Counted from the first letter of the stretch, positions 1-8,916 are shown. The stretch is DNA of 64,000 nt from Paraburkholderia sp. BL9I2N2 (GCF_004339745.1 NZ_SMGP01000001.1:1674001-1738000); one strand, 5' to 3'. The notes: generated by a model from the letters alone, not told the origin. Made by a program: numbers and translations.

Positions 1-1100
1 TGATCTGCTTCGCGTTGTCGACGGTCGGTGCGCTCACCGGCGACTCGCTGGGCAAGGGCATGATGGCGGTGTTCATGGGACTCGGTCTCGCGACCGTGGG
101 CATCGACCTGCAAAGCGGGGTGCCGCGTTTTACGCTCGGTCTCACGCAATTGCAGGATCGCGTGAATTTTCTGGTGGTCGTGGTGGGCCTTTTCGCGATT
201 GCCGAAGTCAGCCGGATGGTCGAAGGTACGTTGGGCGGCACGCTGCATACGGTGCGTGTCGAAGGCAAGCTGTGGTTCACTCGCGCGGAGTGGCGGCGCG
301 CGCGGCCCGCGATCTTCCGCGGCTCGGCAGTCGGCTTTCTCTGCGGCGCGGCGCCTGGCCTCGGCGGCACGCTCGCGGCCATGCTCTCGTACGTGCTGGA
401 AAAGAAAATCTCGAAGCATCCGGAAGAGTTTGGCCACGGCGCCATTGAAGGTGTCGCGGCGCCGGAAGCGGCGACCAACGCGGACACGTGCGGCGCGTTC
501 GTGCATCTGCTGGCGCTCGGCGTGCCGGGTTCCGGCGCGACGGCGGTGATCATGGGCGCGTTCATCATGTACGGCATGCAGCCGGGCCCCATGCTGTTTC
601 ACACGCAACCGGATCTCGTGTGGGGGCTCATCGCGAGCATGTACATCGGCAACATCATGCTGTTGCTGCTCAATCTGCCGCTCGTGGGCATTCTGTCGCG
701 CATTCTGTACGTGCCGTCCGGCGTGCTGCTCTGTTTGATCCTGGTGATTGCGTCGGCAGGGGTGTATTCGTTCAGTAACGACGTGTTCGATCTTTTCCTT
801 GCGCTGTTCTTCGGCATTGTCGGTTACGCGTTTCGCAAGTTCGATATTCCCAAGGCGCCGCTGCTGTTCGGGCTGATTCTCGGCCATACGCTCGAGCAGT
901 CGTTCCGTCAGGCGTTGACCATTTCGAATGGCGATCCGAGCGTGTTTCTTCGCAGTCCGATTGCCGCAAGTCTGCTCGGCTGTGCTGCCATTAGTGTGGG
1001 GGCTTCGATCTGGAGCCGTCGGAGAAAGTCGTCGAAGCTCGTGCGGGAAGTAGAAGAGCAGGTCGCAGCCGCGCATCGGCTGGCGAACGAGCGGCATTGA
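1..1100 (+). CDS. Tripartite tricarboxylate transporter large permease, TctA family (5' truncated by window edge)
   Basis: The reading frame is open to the left edge, so only about 366 C-terminal residues of a protein that is normally near 500 are present. Inner-membrane permease of a TTT (TctABC) system, which imports small carboxylates with a periplasmic binding protein. Visible are many hydrophobic helices and the family's conserved loop around codons 115-195 (GLGGTLAAM, then APEAATNADTCG, then LGVPGSGATAVIMGA). The tail after the last helix is charged. TctB and TctC are not in the window and may lie upstream. The substrate cannot be read from sequence. The family call is firm. Confidence 0.93.
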   Translation, partial: ICFALSTVGALTGDSLGKGMMAVFMGLGLATVGIDLQSGVPRFTLGLTQLQDRVNFLVVVVGLFAIAEVSRMVEGTLGGTLHTVRVEGKLWFTRAEWRRARPAIFRGSAVGFLCGAAPGLGGTLAAMLSYVLEKKISKHPEEFGHGAIEGVAAPEAATNADTCGAFVHLLALGVPGSGATAVIMGAFIMYGMQPGPMLFHTQPDLVWGLIASMYIGNIMLLLLNLPLVGILSRILYVPSGVLLCLILVIASAGVYSFSNDVFDLFLALFFGIVGYAFRKFDIPKAPLLFGLILGHTLEQSFRQALTISNGDPSVFLRSPIAASLLGCAAISVGASIWSRRRKSSKLVREVEEQVAAAHRLANERH

Positions 1101-1187
1101 GTTCCACCCCACGTTTTGCCGGGTTTTACTTATGCATGCAGCCGTTGCTGCCTGCGCCGCGATATGACCAGCTGAAGGAAAGCCCGC

Positions 1188-1760
1188 ATGCAATCACTAT
1201 CCGAGCGCAAGTCGAGCGACGTGTCGTTGCTGGAGATTCTTCTGCTGTTCGCGCGGGTCGGACTGACGAGTTTCGGCGGCGGCCTGTCCGCATGGATTTA
1301 CCGCGAGGTGGTCACGCAACGAGGATGGCTGGAAGAAGATGAATTCCTCGGCGCGCTGACGCTCGGCCAGATCTTGCCAGGCTCGAACGTGATCAATCTG
1401 TCGATCTATGTCGGCTACCGCATGAAAGGCGCGATCGGCAGCACAGTGGCCGTGTCAGCCTTGCTCGTGCCGCCCATGGTGGTGATCGTTCTGCTCGCCA
1501 CCGTGTTTCATCAGTTCGCGCAACTCGCGTGGCTGCATGAGTTTCTCGAAGGTGTCGCCGCGGCGGCGATCGGCATGACCGCATCGGTGGGCTTTCGTAC
1601 CGCGCGCTCGCTGCTCGCGATACAACGCTGGCCGCTGGTGATGATCGTCGCGGTTTTCGTTGCGGTCGGCGTACTGCGCTGGCCGCTCGTGCCGGTCGCT
1701 ATAGTGGCGGGCGCGGCGGGACTATACGTTGCGTGGAGGAGCGGCCAAGGTGCGCGATAA
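1188..1760 (+). CDS. chrA: Chromate transporter, CHR family, N-terminal-type half (short-chain)
   Basis: A 190-residue inner-membrane protein with about five to six hydrophobic segments and the CHR signature near the N-terminus (LTSFGGGLSAWIYREVV, followed by LGQILPGSNVINLS). Short-chain CHR proteins are encoded as tandem pairs that together equal one full-length ChrA. The next gene is the partner and overlaps this one by about 11 bases, so the two are almost certainly cotranscribed and form a heteromer. The family includes chromate exporters. Many short-chain pairs have no proven substrate, so chromate export is a family-level assignment only. Confidence 0.87.
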   Translation: MQSLSERKSSDVSLLEILLLFARVGLTSFGGGLSAWIYREVVTQRGWLEEDEFLGALTLGQILPGSNVINLSIYVGYRMKGAIGSTVAVSALLVPPMVVIVLLATVFHQFAQLAWLHEFLEGVAAAAIGMTASVGFRTARSLLAIQRWPLVMIVAVFVAVGVLRWPLVPVAIVAGAAGLYVAWRSGQGAR

Positions 1761-2286
1761 CATCTATCTGCAACTGATCGCGGTATTCGCGCCGTTGTCG
1801 CTTCTCTCGCTGGGTGGCGGGCAAAGTATCGTCGCCGATATCAACCAGCAGACGGTGGCGATCCACGGTTGGGTGACGCAGGCCGAATTCGTCGACCTGT
1901 TCGCGATCTCGCGCGCGGCGCCCGGACCGGGCGCATTGCTCACGACGTTGATCGGTTGGAAGGCGGCGGGCTTCCTCGGCGCGGTGATTGCGTCGCTAGC
2001 GCTGTTCGTGCCGTCTTCGGTGCTCGCCTACGGTGCGACGCTGGCGTGGACGCGGCACAAACAGCACCCCTGGCATCGGACGGCGGAGCAGGGCCTCGCG
2101 CCGATCGCTACCGGGCTGATTCTCGCCGGCGCGTTTTCCGTGCTGCGAGCTTCTTCGTCGACGTGGACGATCTGGGCGCTTGCCGCCATCGCGTTGAGCC
2201 TCTTTCTTTCGCGGCCGAAGATGAATCCCTTGATCGTTCTGTTCGCCGCGGGTCTGGTGAATGTGATAATCGGCCACGTTCTCTAG
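1750..2286 (+). CDS. chrA: Chromate transporter, CHR family, partner half (short-chain)
   Basis: Second half of the split CHR pair, about 178 residues. The GTG at 1750 is preferred because a GGAGG ribosome site lies about 10 bases upstream; the same frame opens earlier at a TTG (1729). It repeats the family pattern: LLSLGGGQSIVADI near the start, then AISRAAPGPGALLTTLIGWKAAG, followed by hydrophobic helices. It overlaps the end of the first half, indicating translational coupling. It is followed after 15 bases by a glutathione transferase gene, so the three may form one transcript, possibly linked to oxyanion or electrophile stress; that link is inference. Confidence 0.86.
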   Translation: MRDNIYLQLIAVFAPLSLLSLGGGQSIVADINQQTVAIHGWVTQAEFVDLFAISRAAPGPGALLTTLIGWKAAGFLGAVIASLALFVPSSVLAYGATLAWTRHKQHPWHRTAEQGLAPIATGLILAGAFSVLRASSSTWTIWALAAIALSLFLSRPKMNPLIVLFAAGLVNVIIGHVL

Positions 2287-2301
2287 CTAACGAGGTATGC
2301 A

Positions 2302-2943
2302 ATGCAGGTCTATGGCAGGCGCAGTTCGATCAACGTGCAGAAAGTGTTGTGGTGTCTCGCCGAACTGGGTTTCGAAGAGGGGCGGGAGTTTTCGCGCATC
2401 GACGCGGGACTGGAGTACGGTGTGATCGACACGCCGCAATATCGCGCGCTCAATCCGAATGGACTGGTGCCGACGCTCGTCGACGGCGAGTGCGTGTTGT
2501 GGGAGTCGAACACGATCGTCCGTTATCTGGCCGCGAAATATGATGCGCAGACGCTCTTGCCGTCCGACCCGGCTGCCCGTGCCGATGTCGAGCGCTGGAT
2601 GGACTGGCAACTCGGCACGCTGTGGGCGACGTTGCGCGTCGCGTTCCTCGGGCTGACGCGTGTGCCGGAGGCGCAACGCGATTACGACGCGATCAAGCGT
2701 TCATATCGTGACGCAACGCGGCTCCTTGGCATTGCCGACGCGGCCCTCGAAAAGCACCACTATCTCGCGCAAGATCGCTTTACCGCGGCCGATATCGGCG
2801 TCGGGCTGGCGGCGCACCGTTGGGTGCAACTGGCTGAGCGCTTCCCCGAGAAGTTGGAGGCTCCGCCGCCGTTGCCTTCCTTAAACCGATGGCTTCAGGC
2901 GATCAAGGCAAGGCCGGCGTTTTCCGTGGCGGTCACTCCTTAA
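2302..2943 (+). CDS. Glutathione S-transferase family protein
   Basis: A 213-residue cytosolic protein with an N-terminal thioredoxin-like domain (about residues 1-80) and an all-helical C-terminal domain (about 90-205). The start YGRRSSINVQKVLWCLAE has a Ser at the expected catalytic position, as in theta/beta-like bacterial enzymes. NPNGLVPTLVDG (cis-Pro loop) and WESNTIVRYL (glutathione gamma-glutamyl contact) are the standard G-site motifs. It probably conjugates or reduces electrophiles with glutathione. It follows the chromate transporter pair by 15 bases. The exact substrate is unknown. Confidence 0.9.
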   Translation: MQVYGRRSSINVQKVLWCLAELGFEEGREFSRIDAGLEYGVIDTPQYRALNPNGLVPTLVDGECVLWESNTIVRYLAAKYDAQTLLPSDPAARADVERWMDWQLGTLWATLRVAFLGLTRVPEAQRDYDAIKRSYRDATRLLGIADAALEKHHYLAQDRFTAADIGVGLAAHRWVQLAERFPEKLEAPPPLPSLNRWLQAIKARPAFSVAVTP

Positions 2944-3200
2944 GTGGCTATCTGGGCGGCGAATGTTGCGCGTTCTATCGTCGCCTATCTCTTCCTTTGA
3001 AGAAATCCGGTACGTGCAGGGTTCTGTGACCATAAGCAATCGGCGGCGCGTGCCATGACCGTCGAATGATCTGATCATTTCCCGCCAGAATCGCACCCGC
3101 CGCCCACTCGCCCGCCCGCTCGGGCATCTCCATCCATTCCTTCCGACACCCCGGGTCAACCCGCATTGCCATCTCAAGTTCTTGCGACTATCTTTCTACA

Positions 3201-3212
3201 TCATACGTATGA
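3201..3212. promoter_or_regulatory. Candidate GntR/FadR-type operator (perfect palindrome TCATACGTATGA)
   Basis: A perfect 12-base palindrome ends 15 bases before the start codon of the adjacent GntR-family regulator gene. FCD-type GntR regulators commonly bind short palindromes in their own promoter, so autoregulation is a natural reading. Seen: the palindrome and its position. Inferred: its role. The rest of the 284-base gap before the regulator shows no gene. Confidence 0.45.
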
Positions 3213-3227
3213 CCTAGAGAGTGAATC

Positions 3228-3959
3228 GTGGCAACTTTGCACAGGCAGGTCCTGAACCAGATGGGCGAGCAGATCTGTTCAGGCAAGTTCATGCCCGGCG
3301 ATATTCTTCCCGCCGAGCCCGTGCTTGCCGAACAGATGCAGGTGAGCCGCATCACCATCCGCGAGACGATGAAGTCGCTGTCCGCCAAGGGCATGCTTCA
3401 GGTGCGCCGCCGCTACGGCACCGTCGTGCTGCCGCGTTCGCAATGGCAGTTGTTCGACCCGGACGTGATCACATGGCGGGCGCGCGCGAGTGCCGTCGAG
3501 CCGGGCCTCATCGAAGATCTGATGGAGTTGCGTCTGATCATCGAGCCGAACGCGGCCCGGCTCGCCGCGAAACGCGCGACCGCGGAAGATCGCGTCGCGG
3601 TCCGGCGCGCGTTCAAGCTGATGGAGCGCGCGGTCGCCGGGCACGGCGAATATGTTCCCGCCGACCTTGCGTTTCACGGCGCCATTCTCACGGCCTGCCA
3701 CAACCAGTTTGTCCAGCAGATGCAGAACGCGCTGTCGGCGATCCTGCGTACCAGTTTCGAACTCAGCTCGGAGATCGAGGGTGGGCCGGCTCGTTCGCTG
3801 CCCATGCACGAGGCGCTGTGCGTGGCGATCGAGCAGGGCGATCCCGTGGCGGCGGAACAGGCCGTGCTTACGCTGATCCAGCGCGCCGAGCAGGACTTCG
3901 AGGACCGTGCCGCGCTCGATCGCAGCGCTAACGAGAAGCCCGTCTCACGAATCGCCTGA
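3228..3959 (+). CDS. GntR-family transcriptional regulator, FadR/FCD subfamily
   Basis: 243 residues. The winged helix-turn-helix spans about residues 8-70 (LPAEPVLAEQMQVSRITIRE is the recognition helix region, RRRYGTVVLP the wing). The C-terminal FCD ligand domain spans about 95-225 and contains the metal/ligand-binding pattern ELRLIIEPNAARLAA, then DLAFHGAILTAC and a later MHEALCVAIEQG. It resembles DgoR-like repressors of sugar-acid operons. It precedes an SDR dehydrogenase, an MFS importer and an enolase-superfamily dehydratase on the same strand, so it is probably their local repressor, released by a hexonate or its 2-keto-3-deoxy product. Confidence 0.9.
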   Translation: MATLHRQVLNQMGEQICSGKFMPGDILPAEPVLAEQMQVSRITIRETMKSLSAKGMLQVRRRYGTVVLPRSQWQLFDPDVITWRARASAVEPGLIEDLMELRLIIEPNAARLAAKRATAEDRVAVRRAFKLMERAVAGHGEYVPADLAFHGAILTACHNQFVQQMQNALSAILRTSFELSSEIEGGPARSLPMHEALCVAIEQGDPVAAEQAVLTLIQRAEQDFEDRAALDRSANEKPVSRIA

Positions 3960-4108
3960 ACCACGCAACACGACCACACGGGGCGGCCTCTTAGGCGGAC
4001 CGTCCAGAAGCAGCGCCGTTGCATCCCCAACTCATTTATCGCGGCTGTCATGACGACACGCGAGGGGCGCACTCGCGCCTCGTTACCGAACCTCGAGAGG
4101 ACACTTGC

Positions 4109-4876
4109 ATGACACAGTTATTCGATCTGAGCGGCCGCACGGCGCTCATCACCGGATCGGCGCGCGGCATCGGCTTCGCGTTCGCCGAAGGCCTCGCTGC
4201 CGCCGGCGCCGGCGTGATCCTGAACGGCACGCGCGCCGACACGGTGGCGCAAGCCGTTGAGCGCCTCAGCGCCAAGGGCCTGAAAGCACAAGGCCGTGCC
4301 TTCGACGTGACCGACGAAGCCGCCGTCGCCGAAGCCTTTGCGCAGTGGGACAAGGACGGTGTGCAGATCGACATCGTGATCAACAACGCCGGCATCCAGT
4401 TTCGCAAACCGCTCGTCGACCTCGAACTGAGCGACTGGCAGCGTGTGATCGACACCAACCTCACGAGCGCATTCATCGTCGCGAAGCAGGCTGCGCGCCG
4501 CATGATCGCGCGCGGCACGGGCGGCAAGATCATCAACATCGGTTCGCTGACGAGCGAGGCCGGGCGAGCGACGGTCGGCGCCTATACGGCGGCGAAGGGC
4601 GGCATCAAGATGCTGACCCGCGCCATGAGCGCCGAGTGGGCGGCCGCGAACATTCAGGCCAATGCCATTGGTCCGGGCTACATCCTGACCGACATGAACA
4701 AGCCGCTGATCGAAAACGCCGCGTTCGATGCGTGGGTCAAGAACAGCAATCCTTCGCAACGCTGGGGCAAGCCGGAAGAACTCGTCGGCACGGCGGTGTA
4801 TCTGGCGTCGCCGGCTTCGAGCTACGTGAACGGCCAGATCATTTACGTGGACGGCGGCTGGCTGGCCGTACTGTAA
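4109..4876 (+). CDS. SDR family oxidoreductase, gluconate 5-dehydrogenase-like
   Basis: 255 residues counted from the ATG at 4109, which follows a GAGAGG-like ribosome site; the frame is open further upstream but without a credible start. It is a classical short-chain dehydrogenase: the TGSARGIG nucleotide-binding motif at about residues 14-21, NNAG at about 92-95, the catalytic Ser in NIGSLTS and the YTAAK Tyr/Lys pair around 160-164. It resembles NAD(P)-dependent gluconate 5-dehydrogenases (D-gluconate to 5-ketogluconate). Its place between a GntR regulator and a sugar-acid importer supports a hexonate substrate; the exact acid is inferred. Confidence 0.86.
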   Translation: MTQLFDLSGRTALITGSARGIGFAFAEGLAAAGAGVILNGTRADTVAQAVERLSAKGLKAQGRAFDVTDEAAVAEAFAQWDKDGVQIDIVINNAGIQFRKPLVDLELSDWQRVIDTNLTSAFIVAKQAARRMIARGTGGKIINIGSLTSEAGRATVGAYTAAKGGIKMLTRAMSAEWAAANIQANAIGPGYILTDMNKPLIENAAFDAWVKNSNPSQRWGKPEELVGTAVYLASPASSYVNGQIIYVDGGWLAVL

Positions 4877-4957
4877 AGACCGATTCGCGCGGGTAGAGCA
4901 CAACCAAAACACCGCCCGCGCCAGATAGTGAGTATGCCGTACCGATCCGGAGACATC

Positions 4958-6250
4958 ATGGAAAGCGTCAAATCCGTAGCACCCCAAAGATGGTGGTATC
5001 TGATGCCCATCATCTTCATCACCTACAGCCTCGCCTATCTCGATCGCGCGAACTACGGCTTCGCCGCCGCGGCCGGCATCGATCGCGATCTCGGCATCAC
5101 GCACGGCACGTCGTCGCTGATCGGTTCGCTGTTCTTTCTCGGGTACTGCCTGTTTCAGGTGCCCGGCGCGATTTACGCGCAACGCAACAGTGTGAAGAAG
5201 CTGATCTTCTTTAGCCTGATTCTCTGGGGGCTGTGCGCGGCGGCCACCGGCATGGTCAGCAACATTCCGATGCTGATGGTGCTGCGCTTCGTGCTCGGCG
5301 TGGTTGAGGCGGCCGTCATGCCGTCGATGCTGATGTACATCAGCCGCTGGTTCACCAGGACCGAGCGCTCGCGCGCCAACACCTTCCTGATTCTCGGCAA
5401 TCCGGTGACGGTGTTGTGGATGTCGGTGGTGTCCGGCTATCTGGTGCACAGTTTCGGCTGGCGCGAGATGTTCATCCTCGAAGGTTTGCCCGCGCTCGCG
5501 TGGGCGGTTGTGTGGTGGTTCACGGTGAAGGATCGCCCGGCCGACGCGCCGTGGATGAGCGATGCCGAAAAGACCGAACTCGACGCACGCCTGAAAGCCG
5601 AGCAGGCGCATATCGCACCGGTGCGCGACTACAAGGCCGCGTTCCGCTCGTCGATCGTATTGAAGTTCTGTGCGATTCACGCGTTGTGGAGCATCGGCGT
5701 GTACGGCTTCATCATGTGGCTGCCATCGATCCTCAAGACGGCGTCGACGATCGACATCGTCTCGGTCGGCTGGCTCGCCGCGGTTCCGTATCTCGCGGCG
5801 ATCATCCTGATGCTGCTCGCGTCGTGGCTGTCGGACAAGACGCGCAACCGCAAGCTGTTCGTCTGGCCGCTGCTGCTGGTGGGCACGATTGCGTTCGTGG
5901 CGTCGTACCTGATCGGCGGCTCGCATTTCTGGCTCTCGTTCGCGCTGCTGGTCGTGGCGGGCGCAACGATGTACGCACCGTACGGCCCGTTCTTCGCCCT
6001 CGTGCCGGAGCTGATTCCGGGCAACGTGCTGGGCGGCGCGATCGGTCTGATCAACGCGTGCGGCGCGCTGGGCGCGTTCGCCGGCTCATGGGTGGTGGGA
6101 TACCTGAACGGCGCGACAGGCAGCCCGGCGGCTTCCTATATTTTCATGGCGGGCGGCCTGCTCTCGTCCGTGATCCTGATGATGACGGTGCCGGCGAGTT
6201 CCGATGAACGTGCGAAGCGCGAAGCATCGCTGTCGCTGCATCGCACGTAA
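4958..6250 (+). CDS. MFS transporter, anion:cation symporter family (sugar-acid/hexuronate importer)
   Basis: 430 residues from the ATG at 4958, which has a GGAG box six bases upstream; upstream in-frame starts (4928, 4934) lack one. Twelve hydrophobic helices are visible with a cytoplasmic loop near residues 185-215. The start YSLAYLDRANYGFA, and PGAIYAQR after helix 2, are typical of the ACS family (ExuT, GudP, GarP and relatives), proton symporters for hexuronates, glucarate and galactonate. It lies between the SDR and the dehydratase on one strand with short spacers, so it probably imports the operon's substrate. Confidence 0.88.
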   Translation: MESVKSVAPQRWWYLMPIIFITYSLAYLDRANYGFAAAAGIDRDLGITHGTSSLIGSLFFLGYCLFQVPGAIYAQRNSVKKLIFFSLILWGLCAAATGMVSNIPMLMVLRFVLGVVEAAVMPSMLMYISRWFTRTERSRANTFLILGNPVTVLWMSVVSGYLVHSFGWREMFILEGLPALAWAVVWWFTVKDRPADAPWMSDAEKTELDARLKAEQAHIAPVRDYKAAFRSSIVLKFCAIHALWSIGVYGFIMWLPSILKTASTIDIVSVGWLAAVPYLAAIILMLLASWLSDKTRNRKLFVWPLLLVGTIAFVASYLIGGSHFWLSFALLVVAGATMYAPYGPFFALVPELIPGNVLGGAIGLINACGALGAFAGSWVVGYLNGATGSPAASYIFMAGGLLSSVILMMTVPASSDERAKREASLSLHRT

Positions 6251-6294
6251 CGCTAGTCGATCGAACTCATTGGCTGAAACCTGGCAGATAGAAC

Positions 6295-7542
6295 ATGGCA
6301 ACCCTGATTACCGATGTAAAAGTCATCCTGACCGCGCCGGAAGGCATCAACCTGATCGTCGTCAAGGTGGAAACGAACCAGCCCGGTCTCTATGGGCTGG
6401 GATGCGCGACGTTCGCCTACCGGCACGTCGCGGTGCAGTGCCTGATCGAGGAGTATCTGCGGCCGCTGCTGATCGGGCGCGACGCGGACGCGATCGAGGA
6501 ACTGTGGCAACTGATGCATCAGAACGCGTATTGGCGCAACGGACCGATCGAGAACAACGCGATTTCCGGCGTCGATATGGCGCTATGGGACATCAAGGGC
6601 AAACTGGCGAACATGCCGCTATACCAGCTGTTCGGCGGAAAGTGCCGCGAAGGCGTGCCGATCTATCGTCACGCGGATGGCCGCGATCTGAACGAGTTGT
6701 GCGAGAACATTCAGAAGTATCGCGAGCAGGGCATCACGCACATTCGCTGCCAGAGCGGCGGCTACGGCGGAGGCGGTTTCGGCAAGGCGCCGGCGAGCGC
6801 GCCGCAAGGCGCCGCGGACGGCGTCTATCTCGACAGCCGGAAGTATATGCGCGACACGCTCAAGCTGTTCGACGGCATTCGCAGCAAGATCGGTTTCGAC
6901 GTCGCGCTGTGTCACGACGTGCACGAACGTTTGAAGCCGGTCGAAGCGATCCGCTTCGCGTGCGAACTGGAACGGTACGAGCTGTTCTTTCTCGAAGACG
7001 CGATCGCGCTGGAGGAGGGGGAATGGATGCGCCAGTTACGCGCCAAAACGACCACGCCGCTGGCACAGGGCGAGCTGTTCAACAATCCCTATGAATGGCG
7101 CTTCCTGATCACGGAGCGCCTGATCGACTTCATCCGCGTGCATCTCAGCCAGATCGGCGGCATTACCGCCGGACGCAAGCTGCAGATCTTTGCCGAGCAA
7201 TTCGGGGTTCGGACGGCGTGGCACGGCCCCGGCGACATGTCGCCGTTAGCGCATGCGGCGAATATTCATATCGATCTGGCCGCGCGCAATTTCGGGGTGC
7301 AGGAATGGTCGGGCACCGAGCCGCCGAACTTCGTGATCCAGGACCTGAAAGGGCCGAGGGCAGCCTTGCTCGAAGTCTTCCCGGGCCTACCCGAGTTCAG
7401 GCAAGGCCACGTCTACGCCAACGACAAGCCGGGTCTCGGCGTCGATATCGACGAAGCCGAGGCCGCGAAATATCCGTGCGAAAACAGCGTGACGACGTGG
7501 ACACAAACGCGGCTGAAAGACGGTACGCTGCAAACGCCGTGA
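6295..7542 (+). CDS. Enolase-superfamily dehydratase, RspA/ManD-like (D-mannonate or D-gluconate dehydratase)
   Basis: 415 residues with the capping domain (about 1-120) and barrel (about 120-400) of the mandelate racemase group. The ManD subgroup pattern is visible: Asp208 and His210 in CHDVHE, metal-ligand glutamates in FFLEDAI and AQGELFNN, and the late-strand histidine in AWHGPGDMSP. Members dehydrate D-mannonate or, less efficiently, D-gluconate to 2-keto-3-deoxygluconate. A proline follows the HG of that last motif; in this subgroup the position has been linked with low-efficiency or gluconate-active members, so gluconate is a real alternative. The neighbouring dehydrogenase and importer fit a hexonate route. 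Confidence 0.85.
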   Translation: MATLITDVKVILTAPEGINLIVVKVETNQPGLYGLGCATFAYRHVAVQCLIEEYLRPLLIGRDADAIEELWQLMHQNAYWRNGPIENNAISGVDMALWDIKGKLANMPLYQLFGGKCREGVPIYRHADGRDLNELCENIQKYREQGITHIRCQSGGYGGGGFGKAPASAPQGAADGVYLDSRKYMRDTLKLFDGIRSKIGFDVALCHDVHERLKPVEAIRFACELERYELFFLEDAIALEEGEWMRQLRAKTTTPLAQGELFNNPYEWRFLITERLIDFIRVHLSQIGGITAGRKLQIFAEQFGVRTAWHGPGDMSPLAHAANIHIDLAARNFGVQEWSGTEPPNFVIQDLKGPRAALLEVFPGLPEFRQGHVYANDKPGLGVDIDEAEAAKYPCENSVTTWTQTRLKDGTLQTP

Positions 7543-7836
7543 AGCACCCGAGTTTGTCTGGTACGTTAGCCCCACGACTGTGGCGCCGCAAAAAACGCGA
7601 CTATGCGCGCAAGGCAGAACAGTCTCTCCATTGATGGCCGGGAAACGGCTGGTTTCGAGCAAATGAAATTTAAAAAACAATCGCTGAACAGCCGTTTTTC
7701 ATTGTAGTGGCAGCAGCAACAGTGAATTCAGGATTGGCGGATTTATCCCGCCGCGCTGGCCACCTACACTCAAGCTACCGCTGCAACGACAGCCCTATCC
7801 GCAGCGCGTAGAAAGACAATCTTTGGAGGTGGTTTC

Positions 7837-8088
7837 ATGAAGTCGCTCATTCAAACCGTGGCTATCGCCGTTGTTCTTGCCGCGCCGGTAGCCGCGTTTG
7901 CTCAGTCGTCCGACGAGCCTGTATCGCAAGGCGCACAGGCTGCGCAAGCACAGGCCTCGAGCCAGCAAGGCGCGGCTCAAGCCGACAACAGCGGATATGG
8001 TTCAGCCAGCGTTGGCTCGTGGCAAGCAGGTCAGAGTAACAACACGACGGTCAGCTCGTACTCGCCGCCGATTCGCAACGCGCGTTAA
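7837..8088 (+). CDS. Small exported protein, Gln/Ala/Ser-rich, unknown function
   Basis: 83 residues with a clear Sec signal peptide (MKSL, a hydrophobic core, cleavage after AAFA or nearby) and a good ribosome site (TTTGGAGG about eight bases upstream). The mature part is low-complexity, rich in Gln, Ala, Ser and Asn, ends with SSYSPPIRNAR and has no cysteine. Small secreted proteins of this type are common in Burkholderia, and the length recalls the DUF4148 group, but I do not see that family's charged repeat pattern, so no family is assigned. A strong stem-loop follows 12 bases after the stop. The 294 bases between the previous gene and this one hold no other gene that I can support. Confidence 0.7.
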   Translation: MKSLIQTVAIAVVLAAPVAAFAQSSDEPVSQGAQAAQAQASSQQGAAQADNSGYGSASVGSWQAGQSNNTTVSSYSPPIRNAR

Positions 8089-8100
8089 GCGATTCACGAA

Positions 8101-8127
8101 GCGCGCGGCGAGCACATCGCCGCGCGC
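8101..8127 (+). terminator. Stem-loop with 11-bp perfect stem, likely terminator of the small exported protein gene
   Basis: The arms GCGCGCGGCGA (8101-8111) and TCGCCGCGCGC (8117-8127) pair perfectly around a 5-base loop and begin 12 bases after the stop codon at 8088. The sequence just downstream is pyrimidine/T-rich (TCTTCTTCTGTCTTCT) rather than a pure T run. This is an intrinsic-type terminator for the plus-strand gene; the hairpin could also act on the opposing gene's transcripts. Confidence 0.65.
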
Positions 8128-8152
8128 AAATCCTATTGTCTTCTTCTGTCTT

Positions 8153-8446
8153 CTATGACGTGCGCAACAGTGTCATCTCGTTGTGCAGCAACGCCAGCAA
8201 ATCATCATCGCTAGGCCGCGTGCCCCAGTGCCGCGCGCCCGCCACTGACGCAATCGCGATCCACGAGTGAGGTGGAAACCATTCGCGCAACAGTGTGCCG
8301 TCCTGACGCAAACACAATTGACCGGTTTGTTCGCTATATTCGGCGCAGATCAGCGTGTTGTTGATTTGCGCGGTGACTCGTCTTGGATCGCTGCGTAGCA
8401 AATCGTCGCTCCTACAGAAGGTGTGGCGCGAATGCGTGCGCGGCAC
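8153..8446 (-). CDS. Hypothetical protein, 97 residues
   Basis: A compact open frame on the minus strand directly downstream of the exported His-rich protein gene and ending just after the stem-loop region. It starts with GTG and has no obvious ribosome site, so the true start may be internal (a GTG in RRVTAQINN is an alternative). The body, CLRQDGTLLREWFPPHSW followed by a mixed helical tail, reads like a globular protein rather than a shadow frame. No family was recognised and no signal peptide is seen. Confidence 0.45.
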   Translation of the reverse strand: MPRTHSRHTFCRSDDLLRSDPRRVTAQINNTLICAEYSEQTGQLCLRQDGTLLREWFPPHSWIAIASVAGARHWGTRPSDDDLLALLHNEMTLLRTS

Positions 8447-8479
8447 GGCCGCGTCATCGACGCGGCCGCGGCCTATGCA

Positions 8480-8863
8480 TCAATGATCGCCGTGCCCGTG
8501 GCCGTGGTCGTCGCCATGACCATGCCAGCCGTTATCGTGACCGCGCCAGTCGCCGTGCGGACCACGCGCTTCATGCCACTCGCGTCCGCCGTGATGTCGA
8601 TCTTCCCACTCGCGCCGTTCCCAGTAACGGTGGCCGTCGTAATAGCGCTCGCCGTACCAGCCCGGACTCACCACGACCACCGGCGGAGCCGGCGCATAGA
8701 CCGGCGGTGGCGGCGGGGCATACACGGGTTCGGGCGCATAAGCGACGCCCGGAATGCCGATGTTCACGCCCACATCGACGTGGGCCAGCGCGACCGACGA
8801 TGCGCCGATTCCGAGACCCGCGACAATCGCCATGGACAGCCAGCGGTTTTGTGATTGGTTCAT
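8480..8863 (-). CDS. Exported His/Gly/Pro-rich hypothetical protein
   Basis: 127 residues with an N-terminal signal peptide (hydrophobic stretch about residues 8-27, cleavage near SVALA-HVD). The mature protein has a Pro/Tyr/Val-rich central part (PPPPPVYAPAPP, VVVVSPGWYGERYYDGHRYW) and ends in a His/Asp/Gly-rich tail made of HGH and GDDHGH units that could bind transition metals. Such short periplasmic or envelope proteins are widespread in Burkholderiaceae without known function. It lies 53 bases beyond a small lipoprotein gene on the same strand, so the two may be cotranscribed. Metal binding is inference from composition. Confidence 0.7.
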   Translation of the reverse strand: MNQSQNRWLSMAIVAGLGIGASSVALAHVDVGVNIGIPGVAYAPEPVYAPPPPPVYAPAPPVVVVSPGWYGERYYDGHRYWERREWEDRHHGGREWHEARGPHGDWRGHDNGWHGHGDDHGHGHGDH

Positions 8864-8916
8864 GTTTTATTTCCGGCTTCTACGATGGTGAGTGGAAAGT
8901 CTTGCGCGGCTCGCGC

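Noticed and set aside
4118..5926. 602-codon minus-strand frame opposite the SDR and MFS genes
   Set aside because: It is Arg/His-rich, has no family motif or ribosome site, and is a shadow of two well-supported plus-strand genes in high-GC DNA.
7837..8088. DUF4148 family assignment for the small exported protein
   Set aside because: Length and signal peptide fit, but the charged repeat pattern of that family is absent.
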